Assembly (NCBI GenBank): GCA_015057515.1
Contig: SVED01000016.1
Coordinates: 1-33,782 of the forward strand
Direction of reading: 5' to 3'
From: Lachnospiraceae bacterium
GTDB lineage: Bacteria > Bacillota > Clostridia > Lachnospirales > Lachnospiraceae
DNA: 33,782 nt
Shown: piece after piece, positions 24,487 through 32,839 of the stretch
Layout of the letters: every line of letters starts with the position of its first letter
Numbering within the stretch: the stretch's first letter is position 1
Notes under the pieces: model-generated
Seen by the model: only the letters and a program-made list of their open reading frames with translations
Told to the model about the DNA's origin: nothing
Database searches by the model: none
Position numbers and translations under genes: made by a program

Positions 24487-27036
24487 ATGATTAGGAAGAT
24501 AATATTAAAGGTAATAGTGTTTGTGCTTGTTATGACAGGCACTGCCTTTGTTGTAAATAAACTTAGTAATTCTAATTCAGACAGTATTTCTTGGGAGATG
24601 GATGAACCAACTCTCCCTTTGGTGTACTGTCATTTTGAAGGTGAACAAATAAATATGATGCAGGGATATACACAGATTATGTCAACTGGTCTTATGCGAG
24701 ATGGTATTGTTCCTATAAATGAGGAGTATGGTGTGGATTTGCTTGTGGAGGATACCGGTGATTATGGGGTATCTTATTCCTACCAGCTGCGAAGTATCGC
24801 AGGAGATTCTTTGGTTGAAGAAGGGGATATAGTTGAGTGGAATAACAACCAGGGATACAAAGAATTTAAGGTTCGTTTTCGTATGGATATGAGTCAAAAC
24901 CAAGAGTATGTACTTGTATTTATAATCACAAATGCAGAAGGTGAAAGTGCAAGGTACTACACCAGAGTAGTCAATATTGAAGAACAATACGGTGTAGATA
25001 TATTAAAATATGTTATGGAATTTCACGATACCACATTTATAAAAGATGTGGACGAGGAGATTGGAAATATGGTCTACAATGCACTGGATGTGAAGGCTGC
25101 TTCTGTAGACGATGATATTTATCATGTGAATTTGAACTCCTCTTATGACATGGTTACATGGGGTGGTATAAAGCCTGCTGTTATGACCGGTATAGTACCG
25201 ACTATCACTGAGATTGATAACGAATATGCAGTAATAAAGCTAAGCTACGTTGTGGAGGGGACATCCGCAGAAGTAAATCATTTATATAATGTGGAAGAAT
25301 ACTACAGTGCAAGATATGACAGGATGAAGGGGCAGGTAGAGATTCTTGCCTTTGACAGATATATAGAGAGTTATTTCGATGAAAATTATATAAGCAAAGC
25401 CAGAAATAGTATATGTGTGGGAATTGCCAATCCGCAGGAGCTGGAGTATGTTTCCACAGAGGATAATCGTAAGCTTGCCTTTGTAAAAGAAGGGGAACTT
25501 TGGTATTACGATTATGATACATCGGTACTTACAAGTGTATTTAGCCTACCACAAAGTAATTATTCTGATATTCGACTTTTGAATACGGACATAGATGTTA
25601 ACATTGTTGATATGGATGAGGATGGAAATATTTACTTTGTAGTATATGGATATATGAGTCGAGGTGCACACGAGGGCCGAAATGGATTAATTATGTACAA
25701 ATTTACCTCTGTAGATATGAAATTGGAGGAACTGTTTTTTGTAGAGAGTGACGAGCCATATGATGTTATGAGACAGGAGATAGGCAGACTTACTTACTAT
25801 GATCCAAATGGATACTTTTACTATCTGTTAAATGGAGCGATTTATAAGGTTGATATGACAGATGGTACACAGGATACAGTGGTATATGGAATACCATCTG
25901 ACAAATATTTGATTTCAGACAACCGAAAGGTTGTTGCTTATCCTAATACGGCGAAGGACGAGGACGTTACAAGCATAAGTATTTACAATTTTGAAACAGG
26001 TCAGATGTATGTTCAATCTGGAACTGCAACAGATAGATTCTTAGGTCTTGGATTTGTGGGAAATGATTTGATATATGGTGTTGCTCACAGAGGAGATATT
26101 ACAGTTACCTCTGATGGTGAGGCTACTCTTCCACTGTATAAAATATATATTATTCAGCCGGATGGAAATGTGATTAAGGAGTATTCGCAGTCAGGGGTTT
26201 ACATTATGAATGCTCAGGTGCAGGGTGAGAAAATATACTTGACTAGAGCAAATAAAATGAACAACTTTTATCAGGAGTGTGAGCCGGATTATATATCTTA
26301 CAAGAAGGATGAGGTGAGTGCCCAGATTTCCACCTCGTACAACTATAGTAGTGTAGAAATGAATCAAGTGGATATAGTTTTCCCTTCTAACATTTACCTT
26401 AGTGAATCTGTTGAACATACAATAACAAAGAACAAAAAGAATGATGAATACTGGGAACTTAAGGTTAAAACAGAAACCTCTGTGGATTCCTTCTTTGTAT
26501 TCAATAATTCTGGTTATGTGGGTGAGTATAATAGTGCAGGTAGAGCAATACTGGCAGTTGACGATGAGGATTCGGGTTTGGTGGTTGATAGTGATGGTAA
26601 CACCATATACAGAAGTATTGCTGCGGTGTCTTATAATACAGTGGCAGATTTTATTGATGAGATGCCATGCAAGAACTTAAAAGACACTCTTATGACCTGT
26701 GCATATATGTGCGTTGAATATGTGGATAACAGAGTAGAATATGAGGATATAATGGCTTGTGAAAGCTGGGAATCTGCTTTTGCTGAATATACCAATGGAG
26801 TGGGAATAAATATATCTGGAATAAGTTTAGATATAGCTTTATATTTCCTTGATAGAGATGTACCTTTTGCGGCATGCATAGATGATGGTAGATATGTTCT
26901 TGTAATCAGTTACAACTCCACCCACATTAGATATTATGATCCGCTGTTGGGTGAAGAAGTAAAGGTTACAAGAGAAGAATTTGAAGAAGCCTTAAGTGTT
27001 CAGGGCAATACCATGTACACTTATACTTCCCAATAG
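24487..27036 (+). CDS. Secreted/anchored beta-rich protein with C39-like C-terminus
   Basis: The 849-residue product has an N-terminal hydrophobic anchor (about residues 4-23) and a long, probably extracytoplasmic region rich in beta strands. Stretches such as KLAFVKEGELWYYDYDTSVL and NGAIYKVDMTDGTQDTVVYG look like propeller-type repeats. The last 110 residues resemble the latter half of a C39 cysteine-peptidase fold: VPFAACIDDGRYVLVISY, then IRYYDPLLGEEVKVTREEFEEAL. However, the position where the catalytic histidine is expected (DGHYVVV) is R802, while D818-P819 of the DP pair is kept; a peptidase role is doubtful. It begins directly after the preceding stop. Its last 16 bases overlap the convergent lysA-like gene. 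Confidence 0.7.
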   Translation: MIRKIILKVIVFVLVMTGTAFVVNKLSNSNSDSISWEMDEPTLPLVYCHFEGEQINMMQGYTQIMSTGLMRDGIVPINEEYGVDLLVEDTGDYGVSYSYQLRSIAGDSLVEEGDIVEWNNNQGYKEFKVRFRMDMSQNQEYVLVFIITNAEGESARYYTRVVNIEEQYGVDILKYVMEFHDTTFIKDVDEEIGNMVYNALDVKAASVDDDIYHVNLNSSYDMVTWGGIKPAVMTGIVPTITEIDNEYAVIKLSYVVEGTSAEVNHLYNVEEYYSARYDRMKGQVEILAFDRYIESYFDENYISKARNSICVGIANPQELEYVSTEDNRKLAFVKEGELWYYDYDTSVLTSVFSLPQSNYSDIRLLNTDIDVNIVDMDEDGNIYFVVYGYMSRGAHEGRNGLIMYKFTSVDMKLEELFFVESDEPYDVMRQEIGRLTYYDPNGYFYYLLNGAIYKVDMTDGTQDTVVYGIPSDKYLISDNRKVVAYPNTAKDEDVTSISIYNFETGQMYVQSGTATDRFLGLGFVGNDLIYGVAHRGDITVTSDGEATLPLYKIYIIQPDGNVIKEYSQSGVYIMNAQVQGEKIYLTRANKMNNFYQECEPDYISYKKDEVSAQISTSYNYSSVEMNQVDIVFPSNIYLSESVEHTITKNKKNDEYWELKVKTETSVDSFFVFNNSGYVGEYNSAGRAILAVDDEDSGLVVDSDGNTIYRSIAAVSYNTVADFIDEMPCKNLKDTLMTCAYMCVEYVDNRVEYEDIMACESWESAFAEYTNGVGINISGISLDIALYFLDRDVPFAACIDDGRYVLVISYNSTHIRYYDPLLGEEVKVTREEFEEALSVQGNTMYTYTSQ

Positions 27037-28271
27037 CCCTCTAAAGTTGCAAAGTAATCCTCTGGAGTTTCGGCACGACGAATCATTTTTGTTTTGCCAT
27101 CCTGACCGAGAAGAAGCTCTGCAGACTTTAATTTTCCGTTATAGTTATAGCCCATAGCAAAGCCGTGGGCACCAGTGTCGTGAATGACCAGATAGTCTCC
27201 TTTGTCAATCTTAGGAAGCTTTCTGTCAATAGCGAACTTGTCGTTATTTTCACACAATGAGCCGGTGACATCGTATGTATAGTCGCAAGGCTCATTTTCT
27301 TTGCCCAAAACTGTGATATGGTGATATGCACCATACATTGCAGGACGCATAAGATTAACTGCACAAGCATCAACACCAATGTATTCTTTGTGAGTATGCT
27401 TTTCGTGAATAGCCTTAGTTACAAGGTGACCGTAAGGTGCCAGCATAAAACGACCAAGCTCGGTGAATATGCTGATATTTCCTAAGCCGGCAGGAACCAA
27501 CACTTCCTCGTAAGCTTTTTTTACACCCTCGCCGATAGCTAAGATATCGTTAGGCTTTTGATCCGGTGTGTAAGGAATACCAACACCACCGGAAAGATTA
27601 ATAAAACTTAATTCTATGCCGGTTTTTTCTTTTAATTCAACAGCAACCTCAAAAAGGAGTTTTGCTAAAGTAGGATAGTATTCATTAGTTACAGTATTGC
27701 TGGCAAGGAATGAGTGAAGACCAAGAGTCTTTGCTCCCATATCAGTTAACTTTACATATGCTTTGAAAAGCTGGTCTTTAGTCATTCCGTATTTTGCATC
27801 TCCAGGATTATCCATAATAGTGGTAGCTATTGAAAAAGTACCACCAGGGTTGTATCTGCAAGAAATAGTTTCAGGAATGCCACAGATATCATTTAAAAAG
27901 TCAATGTGTGTGAAATCATCAAGATTAATGGTAGCTCCCAATTTTGCTGCTAACTCAAACTCCTCTGCAGGGGTATCGTTTGAAGAAAACATAATGTTTG
28001 ACCCGGTTACTCCAACCTTCTCAGACATAAGAAGCTCTGTGTGTGATGAACAGTCAAGACCACAGCCTTCTTCCTTGAGAATACGAAGTATGGTAGGGTT
28101 AGGAGTAGCTTTTACTGCAAAATACTCCTTGTATCCAGGATTCCAAGAAAATGCCTGTTTAAGGCGTCTTGCATTTTCGCGGATACCCTTTTCGTCATAT
28201 ATATGAAAAGGCGTAGGAAAATCCTTTACAATCTCTTCAATCATTTCCTTATTTACAAAAGGTGTTTTCAT
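27021..28271 (-). CDS. lysA: Diaminopimelate decarboxylase-like fold-type III PLP enzyme
   Basis: A 416-residue PLP enzyme converting meso-diaminopimelate to lysine. K54 in EYFAVKATPNP is the Schiff-base lysine; CSSHTEL near 74-80, the glycine-rich LSGGVGIPY near 194-202, and GSLCENNDKF with its conserved cysteine are typical of LysA. The usual H-x-HIGSQ loop is replaced by GLHSFLASN, suggesting a divergent clade; related carboxynorspermidine or other decarboxylases are possible but less likely. The start has AGGAGG on the reverse strand (28281-28286 region). It converges with and overlaps the 24487 gene. Confidence 0.8.
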   Translation of the reverse strand: MKTPFVNKEMIEEIVKDFPTPFHIYDEKGIRENARRLKQAFSWNPGYKEYFAVKATPNPTILRILKEEGCGLDCSSHTELLMSEKVGVTGSNIMFSSNDTPAEEFELAAKLGATINLDDFTHIDFLNDICGIPETISCRYNPGGTFSIATTIMDNPGDAKYGMTKDQLFKAYVKLTDMGAKTLGLHSFLASNTVTNEYYPTLAKLLFEVAVELKEKTGIELSFINLSGGVGIPYTPDQKPNDILAIGEGVKKAYEEVLVPAGLGNISIFTELGRFMLAPYGHLVTKAIHEKHTHKEYIGVDACAVNLMRPAMYGAYHHITVLGKENEPCDYTYDVTGSLCENNDKFAIDRKLPKIDKGDYLVIHDTGAHGFAMGYNYNGKLKSAELLLGQDGKTKMIRRAETPEDYFATLEGYWEV

Positions 28272-28351
28272 AAAAATAAACCTCCTAAGTACAATATTAT
28301 ATAAATTTATTGAAGAATTAAGAGTTTGTCAATATAATTACCAAAAAAAGT

Positions 28352-28380
28352 TTGAAAACTAATAGGAAAAATGTTAGAAT
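28352..28380 (+). promoter_or_regulatory. Promoter of the YesL-like gene
   Basis: TTGAAA at 28352-28357 and TAGAAT at 28375-28380 are 17 bases apart, with TGT before the -10 as an extended -10 element. Transcription would start near 28387, about 65 bases before ATG 28452. Confidence 0.6.
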
Positions 28381-28451
28381 AATTTGTCTGCTATTAGCGG
28401 AAAAGAGGATAAATAAAGCAAGGCTTAATATAAAATAGATTGGAGAAAGAT

Positions 28452-29303
28452 ATGTCAGTAGAAGGTTTTAATTATGATAACGTCCTTATTCGACTTTTAA
28501 ATCGAGTGGGAGATGCTATGATTTTATCAATTATTTTTGTGGTAACATGTTTGCCTATATTTACAATTGGTGCCGCTCTTACTGCTCTTTATTATACGGC
28601 GATGAAGAGCTTGTCTATAGAGGATGGTTATGTAGCTAAATTTTATTTTAAGAGCTTCAAAGAAAATTTCAAACAGTCAACTATTATATGGCTTATATGT
28701 GCTGTTGTGCTTTTTGTGCTTGGCTTTGATGTGTACTTTTGGCACACTCAGTGGAAACAGGGAGGAATTGGAAATATTGGTCAGGTTATGACTATAGTTA
28801 GTATAATTATGCTGTCAGTAGCTCTTATGGTTTTTTTATATGTGTTTCCTATACAGGCCAAATTTGACAATACAGTAAAAGTACAGTTTAGAAATGCTTT
28901 TTTACTTTCCATAAGATATTTTCCAACTACATTACTTTTAATGGCCATATCTGCAATCATCGTGTGGGCATTTTACTATCAGTTTGCATTATGTGTAATA
29001 GGTTTTGCTATGTTTGGGTTTGGCTTGGTTGGTTATGTTTATGGATTCTTTATGATGAAGTGCTTTAAACCATTTTTAAAACCAGCAAGATTTATTGAGG
29101 ATGAGGGAGACTTCCACCTTGTGGTAGATGATGAAACAGAAACTGAAAATTCTCAAGAGTCTGACGAGGATGAGGAAGCTGAAGATTCTGAAGAAGCTGA
29201 GGAAACTGAGGAAGCTGAAGATTCTGAAGAAGCTGAGGAAACTGAGGAAGCTGAAGAGACGGAAGAAGATGACAATGGATCCGATAAAACAGAGGAAGAT
29301 TAA
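28452..29303 (+). CDS. YesL/DUF624-like membrane protein with acidic repeat tail
   Basis: The 283-residue protein has about five hydrophobic helices in residues 18-215, with LNRVGDAMILSIIFVVTCLPIFTIGAALTALYY (split) matching the start of YesL/DUF624 proteins, and ending with YGFFMMKCFKPFLKP. The family is found in Firmicutes, often near carbohydrate transport genes, and its role is unclear. The C-terminal 60 residues are a low-complexity Glu/Asp/Ala/Ser/Thr tail encoded by a 36-bp tandem repeat. The start is ATG 28452 because GGAGAAAG at 28442-28449 precedes it; a TTG at 28440 is less likely. It ends before a bidirectional terminator. Confidence 0.75.
   Translation: MSVEGFNYDNVLIRLLNRVGDAMILSIIFVVTCLPIFTIGAALTALYYTAMKSLSIEDGYVAKFYFKSFKENFKQSTIIWLICAVVLFVLGFDVYFWHTQWKQGGIGNIGQVMTIVSIIMLSVALMVFLYVFPIQAKFDNTVKVQFRNAFLLSIRYFPTTLLLMAISAIIVWAFYYQFALCVIGFAMFGFGLVGYVYGFFMMKCFKPFLKPARFIEDEGDFHLVVDDETETENSQESDEDEEAEDSEEAEETEEAEDSEEAEETEEAEETEEDDNGSDKTEED
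29175..29257 (+). repeat. 36-bp tandem repeat coding the acidic tail
   Basis: Two perfect 36-base copies (29175-29210 and 29211-29246) and an 11-base partial third copy encode EAEDSEEAEETE repeats. Such in-frame repeats can change copy number by slippage without breaking the reading frame. Confidence 0.8.
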
Positions 29304-29330
29304 TATTTAAAACCGTTTGATATAACATAT

Positions 29331-29375
29331 AAAAAGAGGTTACACTGCTTCATATGGCAGAGTAACCTCTTTTTT
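29331..29375. terminator. Bidirectional terminator between YesL-like and cyclophilin genes
   Basis: The 13-bp arms 29331-29343 and 29362-29374 carry A5 and T5 ends, and an inner 4-bp stem (CTGC/GCAG) closes a small loop. It ends the YesL-like transcript and, read on the reverse strand, the cyclophilin transcript. Confidence 0.85.
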
Positions 29376-29384
29376 GTGCATAAA

Positions 29385-29903
29385 CTAGTATTTTTCGGGT
29401 TCTGGATAGTCAACACCCAAAGTATCCACAGTTACAGACTTAATAACCTGATCCTGAAGAGGACGGTCAGCGTAACCAGTTGGAGTTGTTGCAATCTTAT
29501 CCACAATATCCATACCTTCACTAATCTTACCAAAAGCAGCATAGCTTCCGTCAAGGTGTGGTGAAGTCTTATGCATAATAAAGAACTGAGAACCAGCTGA
29601 GTTAGGCATCATAGAACGTGCCATAGAAAGAACGCCAGGCTCGTGCTTTAAGTTGTTCTCAAAACCATTATCTGCGAATTCACCTTTAATAGAATATTCA
29701 GGACCACCGGTGCCCACACCATCAGGGCATCCACCCTGAATCATAAAGCCCTCAATGACACGGTGGAAGATTAAACCATCGTAATAACCTTTCTTAATAA
29801 GTGAAATGAAATTGTTGACAGTGTTAGGTGCAATTTCAGGATAAAGCTCAAATTTCATTACATCCCCACTGTCCATAGTCATAGTAACAATTGGATTAGC
29901 CAA
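29385..29903 (-). CDS. Peptidyl-prolyl cis-trans isomerase, cyclophilin type
   Basis: A 172-residue cyclophilin catalysing proline isomerisation. Visible marks are FELYPEIAPNTVNNFISL, the active-site FHRVIEGFMIQGG, SMARSMMPNSAGSQFFIM and GSYAAFGKISEGMDIVDKI (the latter three in the middle and end). There is no signal peptide, so it is cytosolic. The start is taken as TTG 29903, giving the family-like MANPIVTMTM; the ATG at 29912 lies almost against the AAGAAAGG ribosome site, too close to be used well. If ATG is used, three residues are added. It has its own promoter at 29946-29974 and a terminator. Confidence 0.92.
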   Translation of the reverse strand: MANPIVTMTMDSGDVMKFELYPEIAPNTVNNFISLIKKGYYDGLIFHRVIEGFMIQGGCPDGVGTGGPEYSIKGEFADNGFENNLKHEPGVLSMARSMMPNSAGSQFFIMHKTSPHLDGSYAAFGKISEGMDIVDKIATTPTGYADRPLQDQVIKSVTVDTLGVDYPEPEKY

Positions 29904-29945
29904 AATTATCATCCTTTCTTGAAATTATTTAAAAAATGTGGTACT

Positions 29946-29974
29946 ATAATAACATTATTGTAAAATTACTTCAA
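29946..29974 (-). promoter_or_regulatory. Promoter of the cyclophilin gene
   Basis: On the reverse strand TTGAAG and TATTAT are 17 bases apart, with TGT before the -10. It overlaps the left arm of an inverted repeat and, on the forward strand, a TATAAT at 29945-29950 that could serve mltG with poor -35 spacing. Confidence 0.55.
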
Positions 29975-29986
29975 GTATGTAATTTT
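29962..29986. repeat. Inverted repeat, possible operator
   Basis: AAAATTAC (29962-29969) and GTAATTTT (29979-29986) are perfect complements separated by nine bases. The repeat overlaps the -35 region of the cyclophilin promoter between two divergent genes, which fits an operator for a dimeric regulator, although AT-rich chance repeats occur. Confidence 0.4.
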
Positions 29987-30026
29987 GTCGACATTATGTA
30001 AACTGAAATAAAGAGGTAAAAACGTT

Positions 30027-31139
30027 GTGAATAGAATGATAAGATTTATAAAAGCCATAATTCTTGTGGTTGCAACTATGTCGTTGTGTGTAATTATTTT
30101 TAACCACGGAAAGGGATATTATGACGATTATATGAGAGAGTATAAGGGTACTTATACTGAAGATGGAGTTGATGTTGATGTAGTTATTCCTGATGGAGCG
30201 TCTGTTAAGAAAATAGCCAGTATCCTTAAGGATGAAGGACTTATTAAGTATGAGAATGCATTTGTAAAGAGAGTGCAGAATGAGGGCTATGCAGGAAAAC
30301 TTAAAGCAGGAACATATACTTTGAATACAGGAATGAATACATTACAGATGATGGAGGCTATGAGTCCTACTATAGAGTATGAGCTTCCGATTGCTACGCT
30401 GGTTATTCCTGAAGGATTTACTATTGATATGATAGCTGAACGATGTGAAGAGCAAGGTATTTGCTCTTATACCGAGTTTATCAACGCAATAAAGTCTGTA
30501 ACAACTGTGGACTTCCCATACTTGGCAGATGTACCATCTAACGCAAATGTAAAGTACAAGTTGGAGGGGTATATATTCCCAGCGACTTATGATATTTATG
30601 AGTCTACTACACCAGAGTCATTAGTAGCGTGGATGTTAGAGACATTTGACTATTATTACTCAGGTGAACTTGAAGCTAGAGCAACAGAACTTGGATATTC
30701 ATCTTATGATGTAATAACCAGAGCATCTATAGTAGAGCGTGAAGCTAAAGTGGCTGAGGAAAGACCGATTATAGCAGGTGTTATCAACAATCGTTTAGCG
30801 ATTGATATGCCTCTTCAGATGTGTCCTACAGTACTTTATCCTTTGACAGATGGTCGATATGATCAAAGTCAGGTGTTATATGAGGATTTGGAACTGGATT
30901 CACCTTACAACACATACAAATACTCAGGACTTCCAGTTGGCCCTATTTGTAATCCGGGTGTAGCGTGTATTGAAGCAGTTCTATACCCAGAGGATCATAC
31001 TTACTATTATTATCATGTAGGTAACGAAGAAGAGGGAACACACATCTTTACTGAGACATATGAAGAACATGTAGATACTCAGATTATAGGCGGACCAAAT
31101 GGTGTGCCTGCTGAGGGAGATGAAGGTTCTGAGGAGTAA
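30027..31139 (+). CDS. mltG: Endolytic murein transglycosylase MltG
   Basis: The 370-residue protein has an N-terminal membrane anchor (about 7-25), a LysM-like region around residues 50-100, and a YceG domain carrying ASIVEREA with the likely catalytic glutamate E237, then INNRLAIDMPLQM, DSPYNTY and GLPVGPICNPG. It cuts nascent glycan strands to limit their length. The start is GTG 30027 with AGAGGT at 30012-30017. The C-terminal tail is short and acidic. It is divergent from the cyclophilin gene. Confidence 0.93.
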   Translation: MNRMIRFIKAIILVVATMSLCVIIFNHGKGYYDDYMREYKGTYTEDGVDVDVVIPDGASVKKIASILKDEGLIKYENAFVKRVQNEGYAGKLKAGTYTLNTGMNTLQMMEAMSPTIEYELPIATLVIPEGFTIDMIAERCEEQGICSYTEFINAIKSVTTVDFPYLADVPSNANVKYKLEGYIFPATYDIYESTTPESLVAWMLETFDYYYSGELEARATELGYSSYDVITRASIVEREAKVAEERPIIAGVINNRLAIDMPLQMCPTVLYPLTDGRYDQSQVLYEDLELDSPYNTYKYSGLPVGPICNPGVACIEAVLYPEDHTYYYYHVGNEEEGTHIFTETYEEHVDTQIIGGPNGVPAEGDEGSEE

Positions 31140-31191
31140 AGCACTTATTTTTACGGATTAATATAAAACACTACAGATTAGGAGGGCTATT

Positions 31192-32812
31192 ATGAGAGCA
31201 TTCAATTTCAAAGTCAGATGTATCGGGCAAGAAAAGTATTTGACTTACACAATGGGCGAAGATTGTGATTTGGATGAAGATGTTTTGGATTATTGTGAGG
31301 AGAATAATCTGAAAGAGTTAGTTGACATAATCTATGAAGAGGATGATGATTATGATTATTTAACTTATGATATTTCAGGAAAAACATCTCTTGAAGAATG
31401 TATGCAGATGACAATGAACTGCGAAAAAGTATTGTTTATTCTTAGAAATGTGGCTAGTAGTTTGATTTCCTTAAAGGAGCAGACAGTACATTTAGCTTAT
31501 ATTTTACTTAACAAAAGCTTTGTTTATATAGAAGACAACTATGATGTAAAGTTTATATGCCTTCCAATAGAGAGTAAAGCATCTGTTGTTGCTGAATTTA
31601 AAGGTTTTATGAGACAGTTCCTTGCTAATGTAGAGTATGATGTGAACGAAGATTTAAATTATGTTGGAAAACTGCTCACATATATCAATAGTGATAATTT
31701 CAATTTAAGAGGTCTTGTTGGCCTTGCTGAGGCCCTTATGGAAGAAGCGGGACTTTCCTTCGTGGGTACTGCAGATATAGATGCTGATGGGGTTGAGGTT
31801 GTTAGTGCAGACGTGCCAGAAGAAGAGGCGAAGGTGGCTGACTTTATGAGTGATATGTCAGATGAAGATCAGGATCTTCCTGAGATTGGAGATGATGAGG
31901 AAGATGAAGAGGATGTTGCAGAGGAGCCTGTAGAAGAAGAATTAGAAAGCATTTTACCTGCTGGTATGAAAGTTTCAACAACAGAAACTGAATCAGAGAC
32001 AAAGGATGTTGAAGAAACAGTTGATGAGACAGAGGAAGTATCAGTTAAAAAGGCAGAAGAAAAACAGCCTGTCAATGAAATACCTCCTATACAGACAGAA
32101 CCAGAAGAAGAGGCAAAAGCTGAGAAGGCAAAACCAGAAAAATCAATTAAGCATAGCTTTGAGAAGACTACGACGAAGATGTTCTTAAAAATAGAATTAA
32201 GCAGTTAGCTGGACAGGTTCCTATGGCTAAGACAAAGGACACAGAACAAAAGACCATAAGTACTTTGGCAGAGCTTGATGATGTTCTTGGTAGTAAACCA
32301 CCAGTAATTAAGAAAAATGTAGTTAAGGTAAATAGAGCGGCTCTTATCCAGAGTGCCGCAGCAGAGTATGAGGAGACCGCAGAACTTACAGCAGATATGG
32401 CACCAAGTACAGCGCCAAGTAGCGAAACTGATGAGGAAAAACCAAAGAGCAATTCTGTATTGAGCAAGTCTGTGCCTGATAATGCAGCTAAGCACACTTT
32501 GTTAAATGCTCCAAAAGCTATGCCATACCTTATAAGAGTAAATACAGAAGAAAGAATCATGCTTAACAAGGCAGTATTTAAGATTGGTAAGGCTACAAGA
32601 GGTATCGATTATCATGTTAGTGGTAATGGAGCCATAAGTAGACAGCATGCTATTATTCACAGAAAGATGGTGTGTGTTACATAAAGGATAACAAGTCAAC
32701 CAATCACACCTATGTAAATGGCAATATGGTTGAGGACGGTATTGAAGAGATTCTTACACATGACTCAATGATAAGATTGGGTGATGAGGAGTTCTTGTTT
32801 AAGATTAGATAA
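31192..32812 (+). pseudogene. DUF6382-FHA protein gene broken by two one-base shifts
   Basis: The first reading frame, from ATG 31192 with GGAGGG, encodes a DUF6382-like N-terminal domain (LTYDISGKTSLEECM at about 57-71, then VYIEDNYDVKFICLPIES) and an acidic linker. Near 32161 the reading shifts: adding one base restores EDYDEDVLKNRIKQLAGQV and leads into the ORF starting at 32223. A second base is needed near 32664, after which the FHA domain continues with DGVCYIKDNKSTNHTYVNG and ends at TAA 32810-32812. The restored protein would be 540 residues: DUF6382, acidic linker and a C-terminal FHA phosphothreonine-binding domain (KIGKATRGIDYHV, AISRQHAIIHR). Either the gene is decayed or the two indels are sequencing errors. 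Confidence 0.75.
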
Positions 32813-32839
32813 AGTATTTGGTTACTATAGGAGGTTACA

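Noticed and set aside
27763-28206. 147-codon forward ORF opposite the lysA-like gene
   Set aside because: Entirely antisense to a conserved enzyme gene, without a ribosome site or recognisable protein pattern.
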